A DNA stretch of 64,000 nucleotides from Dugong dugon. Lineage: Eukaryota > Chordata > Mammalia > Sirenia > Dugongidae. The notes under the pieces are model-generated. The model was given only the letters and a program-made list of their open reading frames with translations, did no database searches and had not been told where the DNA came from. How positions within the stretch are numbered: position 1 is the stretch's first letter; each line of letters opens with the position of its first letter. The DNA lies in contig CM057477.1 in assembly GCA_030035585.1 (NCBI GenBank), forward strand, positions 63,593,447 to 63,657,446, read 5' to 3'. A program made the translations under genes and the position numbers. Below are positions 55,680-64,000 of the stretch, piece by piece.

Positions 55680-57435
55680 AGTTTTTATAGTTGTTTTCAG
55701 TGGGAGATATGCTCCAAATAACTTAGTCCACCATTGTAGGAAGAGGTATAATTAAGTTACTTGCAGTAACAGAAGAAAAAGAAACTGAATAAGAATTGAT
55801 GTATATTAGATAAATACTTATTTTCCATGAGATATAGAAATTCGCAAGGATTCCCTCTAAAGATGTAGAAGGGGGGAATTAGGGATTAGAACCATTATAT
55901 TGTCTTTTGTTTCTTTTTTATGCCATGTTTCATTTCTTTGCAACCTGTAGATTTTCTGTTATGAAAAATTAGGAAATTATATTCCTCCAAACACAATTTC
56001 TCATTTTTTATTGGTTGTGTTTTTACTGTGTGAGAGCTTTAAGGATTAACATTCTGTTCTGCAACTAATTCCCCTGCTGTTTCACCTTAGTATTAATTGT
56101 AAATAGATTTGTACTTTTTTCCAGTCTTTTGATCATGCCATCCTGTTCCTGAATTGCTTATTTTCATTCATCTCTTCATTGTCTAGATTTCGTCATTGCA
56201 TCCCTTATTTTTTCCGAAAAGGGTTCATAGGTGTTTTTTTTTTTTTTTAAACAAAATATGCATACTCTTCGGTTCCATTGCAGAATTTTATTCTATACTT
56301 TAGACTCAGTATTTTGTGTCTATTTTAGATACATAGGTATATAATATTTTTATATACATCTAATGTATATATATTTATGTATTTTTTTACACGTGTAGAT
56401 ACATGTTTGTAAAATATATGTGTGTAAAAGATATATATCTTCCTTTTATTCTTCAAAGCAGAGTTCTAGGCTGTTAATAAATATTTGTTTTGAGCTGGCT
56501 CAAAATATTCTTGTTGAAGAATAGATTTACTTATTGAACCATACTTTCCTTTCCTTTGCTTTTCTCCCCACACTTCCTGTCTTTATTTCCTTTGATGCTG
56601 AAATCTAATTTTTAACAAGCACATAATTTTGTTTGAATATAAAGCTCTGATTTAATTTGGTCAGTATTGTTTCTGTCATGTAAAACATGATTGGTCATTT
56701 TATTTTTCTGTAGTTCTGTGTGTTTGTAGCAGAATGATTGTACTGTTATTTCTACAGGCTTATACTTGACTAATTATTTAAATTGCACTAATTGGTTGCT
56801 TTAACAAACTATATTTATTCAATTAATTGAATTGATTAAAGTGTATGTCTTAATGTTTTCTTCAGAAGGGTATAGTGACATGCAGAAAGCATGAACTTTT
56901 CTTTAAAAGAGGTATGTTTTTATACTGGTAAACTGCCAATCTCTTCAGTGGTCCTTACCATATATAGTCATCAAAAAACAAAAGTCCTATTCAGGTATCA
57001 TGGTATCACTTTTCTCCATACACCTCCCTTTCTTCTCAGTGACAAGGAAAGTGTCCTTGTCCTTTCTACAAGGAAAGGATCATGCATTTCAACTAATGGC
57101 AGCTTAGAATTTATTAATTTTCTTATTCACAGTAGTTTTAAGGAAAGGTATTGTTATTAAATAAATTAGAGTATAAAAGCTTAACCAAGAGAGATCCTTT
57201 GGGGAGCCTTAAACAAATAGCTAAGAGTGTTTTAAACATGTCAATTATTTATATATAAACATTTGTAATATTGTTAAAAACAGTTTTCAGAGGGGGCTAA
57301 GCACCTTACCTCAGAATCAGAAAAGTTGTTTGATGAACATTGTTTTTCAAAGACAGAGAAGAAAAACCAGTTTTCTATTTTTCAAAGCTAGAGGGAGAAT
57401 TTAGGTCAACAGATGTATGTTGTTGTAGTTGAAAG
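55680..57435. other. Unique AT-rich intron
   Basis: Contains an alternating T/A-rich low-complexity stretch at 56320-56450. No gene or named repeat. Confidence 0.5.
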
Positions 57436-57439
57436 TACC

Positions 57440-57600
57440 TCTGGAACCTGACTGCTGAACCCCCTCAATCTCTCACTACAAAATTCAAAGACCTGAGACT
57501 TAAAGCCTCAGTTTCCCATTCGTAAATTAGACATGGCAATAACAGAAATGTTTAGCAAAGCGTCTGATGTGAGTTAAGTGCTCAATAAACATTAGTGACC
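57440..57600 (+). repeat. MIR SINE fragment
   Basis: Contains gcctcagtttcccattcgta and gtgctcaataaacattagtg, typical MIR core and end. Confidence 0.7.
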
Positions 57601-57948
57601 TTTTATTCTCATTTTTTGTTGTTCTGTTTTTTAAATTCTTTTTTTAATCTTCTACATGTATAATCTAAGCTCATAGTGGTGGGAGCTAGAATTTTGAAGA
57701 GATGGGTAATAGACTTGCAGTTAAGGGTCTTTGACTTCAAAGACAGTGTTAAATAAGTGGCCAGTGTAAACGTATTTTTAAAATATGGGTATAGGACAGT
57801 GAAATACTTTGGACTGTACCACGTTACAATAAGATTTAAAAGAAATCTATCTACCATTAATGTGAAGCCAAGCAGAAGATATTTTTGGCAACTTTAGTTA
57901 GTTATAGGTTCAGTCCACAAACATCTACCAAATACTGCCATTGGTCCT

Positions 57949-58115
57949 GGAAACCCTGGTGGCATAGTGGTTAAGAGCTCTGGCTGCTAACCAAAAGGTC
58001 AGCAGTTCAAATCCACCAGGTGCTCCTTGGAAACCTTATGGGGCAGTTCTGCTCTGTCCTATAGGGTCGCTATGAGTTGGAATCGACTTGATGGCAGCGA
58101 GTTTGGTTTGGTTTG
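57949..58115 (+). mobile_element. AfroSINE, short form, very intact
   Basis: A perfect 12-base target duplication gccattggtcct (57937-57948 and 58116-58127). Good A box (tggcatagtggttaagagct) and B box (cagttcaaatcc), short-form junction, tail gagttggaatcgacttgatg and gtttggtttggtttg. One of the youngest-looking copies here. Confidence 0.95.
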
Positions 58116-58127
58116 GCCATTGGTCCT

Positions 58128-59222
58128 ATAATTCTGTATTTGATTTTATAAAAAATCAGTGAGAACTAGGTTATCAGGCATCTTCCTTGAGTGCTTTGGA
58201 ATAAAAATATCAGTCCTTATCCTACTTGGTTGTTTACTACACTGTAGGTGTCTAGAAGCTAAAGGATGCCTAGTTTCCAAGGCAGCATTCTGGGCTAATT
58301 TAACTATATTCGTCTTACTTGACATCTTCCATTTATTAGTTTGCCAGTTTTCAAAATACTCTTTCTTACCAATGGACTCTTTTACATATATTCTTGTGTT
58401 TGAGTCTGCTGATGATTTATAATTTGCCTGCCAGGTGGGTGTGTAAAATAGGTTTTAAGCAATAATAGCTTTACATTTTATCTTATAAAGCTGCATAATA
58501 CAAAAATAATTAGTGTCTTTTTAGAAGAAAAGGTAAAAATAAATCTATTAACCTGTGGATGACTGGGGGTCATCAAATTAGGTGTATATAACCAGAAAAA
58601 CTCACCGAGAAGTGTCCTTTGGGTTACTTTTTCTCTGATTTTTAAAAACAAGTATGTGAGCTTTAGCATCAGTACCCCACTATTTTAGCTTATGTGTAAA
58701 AATCTAGACGTATTTTTTCTTGATGTTTCTGTTGACATAGGGAAAAATGTTTAATTTTGTTTGAATTGCTTTATCACACGGTTATTAGTTTGGAAAATTG
58801 GAGATAATAATGCTTGTTACTTAGGGAACCAATGGCTGCTCTGCTGGTTGAAGCCTCAGGTCCCTACCCTGGTCTGAAGTCCTTTCTCCATTCATACCTT
58901 ACTGTCTCTAAGAAACCAGCCATGTCTGACACCTACCAGCTTTCACCAATTCATTTTTCCAGTCTAAGTTTCTCTTTCCCCAGTTTTCTTAGCTTACTCT
59001 GTCCTAAAGTTTAGACTGCAAACTTTGAAACAGAGGATACAAGATGCTTTTTGATCTTAAGTATTTTTTCGATACTGTAGGGAATGAGAAGAGGATTTTG
59101 CCTTCTCCGTCTACCCTCATACTCTTCCTACACCTCAAAACAGAGGGACAGTGTAGAAGTTCACTATATCTCAGAAATATGTAAATTTGTTCCTTTGTTT
59201 AATCAATGTGTAAAATAAATAT
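58128..59222. other. Unique intron
   Basis: Nothing recognised. Confidence 0.5.
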
Positions 59223-59226
59223 CTTC

Positions 59227-59433
59227 TATCCCTGGTGACACAGTGATTAAGTGCTTGACTGCTAACTGAAAGATCGATGGTTCGAACCAGTCATTGGCTC
59301 TGCTGGAGAAAAGACCTGGTGATTTGTTCCTGTAAAGATTACAGCTTAGGAAACCCTATGGGGCAGTTCTACTCTGTCCTATAGTGTCCCTGTAAGTTTG
59401 AGTCGACTTGATGGCACACAACCACCACCACCC
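59227..59433 (+). mobile_element. AfroSINE, long form, RTE-like tail
   Basis: Head (ccctggtgacacagtgatta), B box-like ggttcgaacc, middle block, tail gagtcgacttgatggcacac then accaccacca. Confidence 0.88.
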
Positions 59434-59914
59434 CATTTGCTTAAAGATACTCTTTTTCTTAGATGTTCCCGTGAAAAGAATTTTTAGTTCATTTTTAGAA
59501 ATCAGTGGTGGTTATTCCCTGTTGTTAGCTATTATTCTGGATTTAAAGGGATGCTCAGTCTAATTCTGGACCTGATTCTGATTCTGGACCTGAATGAGGA
59601 AAATTGACCTGATTTACAGAGGCTCCTTTCCTGGCTCAACTGATCTGTCAGTCACTCCTTTTCCCTTCTTGCTTGTGGCCCCACACCTCTTAGAAATGGA
59701 TTGTCTGTCCTATTTTTTTCTTGCAGCATACTTACCAGGCAGGCTGGATTCCCTTTTGGTTAACTTTGACTTCTTTCCTTATTTTAAGCTGGAGTCTTGG
59801 CTTAGTCTAATGAATGGAGGTGACACCCTTCCTTCAATAATATCTTGCCCATTTTTCAAGGCTTTTGACTTCTGTTGAGTCTCTCACTGAGTTCCTCGTG
59901 TCTTGTCTGAAGGT
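59434..59914. other. Unique intron
   Basis: Small internal repetition tctggacctg near 59567-59592. Nothing else seen. Confidence 0.5.
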
Positions 59915-60625
59915 AGTATCACACAGTAGTGAAGAACTTGGCACTTTGGAGGCTGCTTGCTAGCTGTGTGACTGTGGGCAAGTTGCTTAACTTCTCTGGT
60001 TCTGTGTTTCCTCATCTGTAAAATAAAGTTTCTAGTAGTACCTACCTTTGTCGGTTAGGACTAAGTATGCATAACAGACAGACTGAAATATCAGTGACTT
60101 AAAAACATTTGTCTCTCTTGTACAGGAAGTCTTGAGTTAAGTCTAGGTCTGATTTGGCGGTTTTGTGGTCACCAGCAGCCCTCTGCATGATCCAGAGTGC
60201 CTGCTGCAGTCACAACCATCGTACCTACATCCCAAGCAGCAAAATGGAGGCGAGAGGGGAAGGCTAGAGAGCTCAGCCAGCTTTGTAACCCTTCAGAGGA
60301 GCATACCAGAAGTCACACTTTAGAAGTTCTGCTTATATTCCACTGGTCAGAACTTGGTAACTTGGCCACACGTAGCAGACACAGAACACTGGAAAATCCA
60401 GGTTTTTAGTTGGGTACAGTTGACACCCCAAGTCAGGGTTCAGTTGCTAACAAAGATTAGGGGAGCATGGGTACTGAGGAAATAACAGGCAGCCTCTTTC
60501 GCCACATCATGAGACTGTTGTGAGCTTTCAAGGAGATAACAGTGTGTGAAAGTAAGCAGTACAGTACCTGATACATAGTAACACCTCAGCAAATGCCAGG
60601 TATTTTCATTATCTCTTCTGCACAA
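59915..60625 (+). repeat. MIR split by another old repeat
   Basis: Left part, to about 60055: gctagctgtgtgactgtggg, tttcctcatctgtaaaataa. Right part, from about 60490: gagactgttgtgagctttca and cacctcagcaaatgccaggt. Between them is an old repeat (gcataacagacagactg...agtgacttaaaaac) of unnamed family. Confidence 0.68.
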
Positions 60626-61598
60626 GGGCCTGATTTCTAGGACTTCCCACTTCCTCAGGCTCTTTATGATTCATTCACATTCTTTCCCAGGGCAAGTGAT
60701 CTTTTAAAACATGACAATACCTAAAATTTACAGAGGCAACCAGAGATGATTTCTTTGAAGGGAAGAGATAGGTAGGTGGTTGCTGCTCCCTTGTTGGAAA
60801 ACCATTAGTCTTTATAGAAGTGGTTTCAGCTTTTTTACTTTATTGGTAATTCTCGTCATAGGTGGAGTTGATACAGTTTGTTTTTACTTTGATTTTGAAA
60901 TCTTCAACTGCTTTTCTTTTCTACTGCCTTTGAACCAAAAAAACCACTGTATGGTACAGATTCATTTAAACAAAGATAAAGTGAATTAAAATTAATTCTA
61001 CTTGAAAATTTTTATTACACTCTTCAGTTAAATGTAAAGTCTTAGGATGATGCAGAATGAGGATTGGGAATGATTTTACTTAATAGGTAGTCTTTTGTTT
61101 TGCTGAACAACTCAGTGTTAACTGCCAGATATGTATATGTTTTATATAAGCACAAGTTTATTTTTCTATATACCTATGTTATAGTGAATTTTACCATATA
61201 TGTAATAATACCTTGTTCTATAATAGCAAGAGAGATATAGTTGAACATCCTTTTTCTTGCCTCTTCTTAAGAACAATCTGCTTTATATTCACATAATCCA
61301 AATTTTGATTAAAACCAAAGAAGAAGGGAGGGAGATATAACTTGGAACCAATATAGCCTACTTTCCAGCTTTTAAGGTAGCTGAATTTTTAGATACTGAA
61401 TCTCAGATGTTATTTTTCGGCTGGAATGTAACAGACATGTACATATTGTAAAGGCTTATTGCATTTTTTATTTTTATTGTTTTAAAAATCATTCACCTAT
61501 GATTTTTAGATCTTTTATTAATAATTATTTCCTTGCACAACTATGTACTGTCTTTCCCTTTTCTTTTTATAGGGATTTCTTAAAAATATATACATGAA
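60626..61598. other. Unique AT-rich intron
   Basis: Nothing recognised. Confidence 0.5.
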
Positions 61599-61800
61599 CG
61601 TTGTTGTTGTTGTTGTCAGTTGCTGTTGAGTCGATTCCCCATGTGTGCAGAGTAGAGGTGCTCCCCGTAGGGTGTTTAAGGCTGTGACTTCTCAGAAGCA
61701 GATCGCCTGGCCTGCCTTCCGAGGTGCCTCTGGGTGGGTCCAAACCTTTAGGCTAGTAGTCAAGCACTTGCTTAACCTTTTGCGCCACCCAGGGACTCTG
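61599..61800 (-). mobile_element. AfroSINE, long form, RTE-like tail
   Basis: Starts with gttgttgttgttgttgtcag (complement of an aac tail), a tail complement with gagtcgattcc, the middle block, and a head complement ending gcgccacccagggactc. Confidence 0.88.
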
Positions 61801-61835
61801 TATGTACCTATGTATGAATATCAAATACATGGATA

Positions 61836-62000
61836 AAACCAAAAAACCAACCCCACTGCTGTCAAGTCAGTTGCACTCACAGCAACCCTACAGGGCAGAG
61901 TAGAACTGCCGCAGAGGATTTCCAAGGAGCGGCTGATGGATTCAGACTGCTGACTTTTGGTTAGTAGCCTGATGCTTAACCAGTGTGCCACCAGGGCTCC
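61836..62000 (-). mobile_element. AfroSINE, short form
   Basis: Starts aaaccaaaaaaccaacccca, has the short-form junction (tttccaaggagcggctgatg), and ends gccaccagggctcc. Only 35 bases from the long-form copy, in the same orientation but with a different tail type. Confidence 0.92.
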
Positions 62001-63620
62001 ATATACATGCCTACCATCTAGGAAAAAATATACAAAAATCAAAATAGTTTTGTTAGGATGATAAGATCATGGGTGTTTACATGTATACTTGTTTTTAGTG
62101 TTTTTAAAAACAATTATAAATAAAAATTTATCAAGTGGTCTGATCCTTAAAGTACTAAAAACGCTAGATGGTCTAGTTCTTTGTAAAACCACATTAGGTC
62201 ATAGAAGGTTATCAAATTCAAACAACCACTGAGATGAAAGTATCATTCAGCGTTTCTTAAGAACTTTAAAATTAGTTAATAAATATCTGTTACAGTGAAG
62301 TAAAATTAGTGGGGTGCAATTAAGGAATAATCAGTAGATTTGCTCAATTTTATATTTTAGTGATGTAAGAAAATATGTGCCAAACATCCTTGAGGACAGC
62401 AATCAAAATTACTTCTGAATGTTGGGCTGTGCTCTCATTGTTGTCCCCCTCTCCCCCAAATTCGTTACCTGCCTCACCTGTGATTCCAAAAATTTTTTTA
62501 AAATTGAGATCTTTAAAAAAAAAAAAATTACTATTAAAATTTACTTTTAAATACCTGAAAGTTCTGGAATCCTGGGTTTGGAAAAAAAAAGGAAAAAAAA
62601 CCATCATGCTTTTAGGTTAACTGTGTTACATTTTTTGCTAGGAAACAAGTTTTTAAGATATGTAATGAAGCATATTGTAATTGTCTCATACTTTAATGTT
62701 CAAGTCAGTATATTTTTCTAAAATAACTAGTGATTGAAATAAAATTAGAGTTTCAGTATTTTATATACAAAATGCTTATTAACATACTTTCTTTATGTTT
62801 TGGGAAAAATTAATTAAACATAGGTCATTTATAACAGCTTATGATATTTATACCTGATTTTCAATTGATAGAAATTCTTGAACCATTATGCATTTTTGTC
62901 AAGAGGAGAAGCAGGAATACAACCATTTCTTTATAAATTATTTTAGGTAAGTTTTGAATATCATCTTAGGTATTTCCCTCTTCCCGGTATACTTTCCTTC
63001 ATTGCCATTCTCTGGTGTTCGTAGAAGCAAATTAATTTTAATATTAGCTTAGGCAGAATATGATTAGGAAGATAAGTCTGCCATAGAAGAAGCCATTATA
63101 TATTTCAGAGCTGAATACAAATAATTTCTAAGTTACATGCTGTTTTGGATAGTCCATATTACATTGCTGCTTTATTAGCAAGAGTAATTATGATTCAGAT
63201 GCTGTAATTTTAACCTTGACTGACATCATTGCAGTTTAAGGCACTTAATCATAACATATTAGTGGTATCTTTAAGACTTCGTTACCCAGATATATTACTC
63301 CTAATTGATTTCAAATTGGTGATAAAACAGCTGTAGTGATGATTTTGTTGCTGTAGATTTTATACATGAAACTAGAATATAAAAGTCCCAAGAAACTCAT
63401 CATGTAGCATTTTTAAACTAACACAAATGCAAGCAGTGTTTGCCTGTAGCAATTTAAAATATTTTTTGTATCATAGTATTTCATGGCAGTATTAGCATGC
63501 ATTTGTTTAAAGTTCTCAGTTCTTTTCATGTCTAAGTAGAAAGCCTAACTAATGTAAATGAGTACTTTTGTGTCTATTGTTGCATGGTTGTATGGTGAAG
63601 ATACTCTTAATGCTAGAAAA
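62001..63620. other. Unique AT-rich intron
   Basis: No exon, repeat or RNA gene recognised. Confidence 0.5.
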
Positions 63621-63624
63621 GTAG

Positions 63625-63895
63625 TGAGGTAGAATAATAGCCAGTGCTTACTAAAAGTCTGCGATGGCTGAGGTACTTTACATACAATTCTAGATTTAAT
63701 TTCAACCTTACAAAAGCCCTGTCAAGTAATCTCATCATCATCCCCTTTTTATTATAAGGATTTTGAAGGTCAGAAGTTGAGGATCTTGTGTAACTTAAGG
63801 TCATATAGCCAGGAATTGGAAGTTAATGGAATTGGAACCTAGGTCTGACTCCAGAGCCTAGCCTGTTTAACTGTGTCGTAGTTTTTCTCATGTCA
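63625..63895 (+). repeat. MIR SINE, nearly full length
   Basis: Contains tgcttactaaaagtctgcga, the region equivalent to the MIR core with ggtcatatagccaggaattg, and gtctgactccagagcctagc. Confidence 0.85.
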
Positions 63896-64000
63896 CTGTT
63901 GGATTGTACAAGTCATAAAAAGTTAAGCCCTTTCAGCAAGCCTGATATGTGAAAATCTAAATTTACCGATTGACAGCTTTCAGATATTCTTTACTTTTAT

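Larger units (their letters stand above)
11605..64000 (+). other. GTF2F2: GTF2F2 downstream intron (5' part, at least 52 kb)
   Basis: From the donor at 11605 to the window edge I could not find the next RAP30 exon, which should begin by completing an aspartate codon followed by K-L-S-L-E-G. The stretch is dominated by retrotransposons. No long open frame suggesting a nested intronless gene is present; all longer frames fall in L1, L2 or RTE sequence. That the whole right side is a single intron is an inference from not finding an exon. Confidence 0.75.

Noticed and set aside
57949-58115. Functional tRNA gene from the A and B box-like sequences
   Set aside because: The sequence is a SINE with a tRNA-derived promoter; it cannot fold into a complete cloverleaf in the right spacing and is followed by the LINE-type tail.
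12000-64000. Further GTF2F2 exons or the nested intronless gene known to me from the human locus (KCTD4)
   Set aside because: I looked for the next RAP30 segment and for a frame of about 259 codons; neither is present in the window.

Overview
This window is nuclear DNA from a placental mammal, almost certainly an afrotherian and most likely a paenungulate (elephant, sirenian or hyrax; elephant is the best guess). About nineteen copies of one tRNA-derived SINE with the AfroSINE body plan are present. Its 3' end matches the 3' end of an RTE-type LINE that is also here (50113-50596). Several copies lack a middle block of about 45 bases, which I recall as a paenungulate hallmark. No prokaryotic gene, operon, CRISPR array or phage module is present, and I found no new self-contained system.

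The only host coding sequence I can support is two internal exons of GTF2F2 (RAP30, small subunit of general transcription factor TFIIF) on the + strand: a 19-base micro-exon (10373-10391) and a 145-base exon (11460-11604). Both have canonical splice sites and their reading frames join. Everything else is intron: the upstream intron (1-10372), a 1.07-kb intron between the exons, and at least 52 kb of the next intron (11605-64000). I did not find the next exon.

Layout. 1-5672: 5' part of a minus-strand L1 (5'UTR, ORF1, first 2.6 kb of ORF2), running off the left edge. 5673-10372: AfroSINE, old L2 with a young L1 tail inside, then a Tigger element with transposase remnants. 10373-11604: the exons. 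12650-15700: repeat fragments. 15680-19965: an L2 split by a 3.26-kb minus-strand L1 with an intact 5' end and a missing 3' end. 19966-26900: L2, SINEs, a hAT transposase fossil and a short Tigger carrying a nested SINE. 27000-28020 and 37830-38510: two composite L1 tails with the same unusual order of parts. 30100-36600: LTR fragments, L2, SINEs. 37227-37439: small hAT element. 39476-39551: perfect 19-base tandem repeat. 40430-47345: L1 tails and a long plus-strand L1 with most of ORF2. 47362-53440: nested old L1s with an RTE insert. 53500-64000: SINEs, MIRs and mostly unique intron.

The L1, RTE, Tigger and hAT coding remnants are all broken. The most interesting points are how the repeats relate to each other and to the two exons: homologous L1 copies in direct orientation bracket both exons, they share a 407-base tract without differences in otherwise clearly diverged sequence, and the second copy looks like a product of internal priming. 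Repeat family names come from recognition, not from a database search, and repeat edges are approximate unless target-site duplications (TSDs) are stated.
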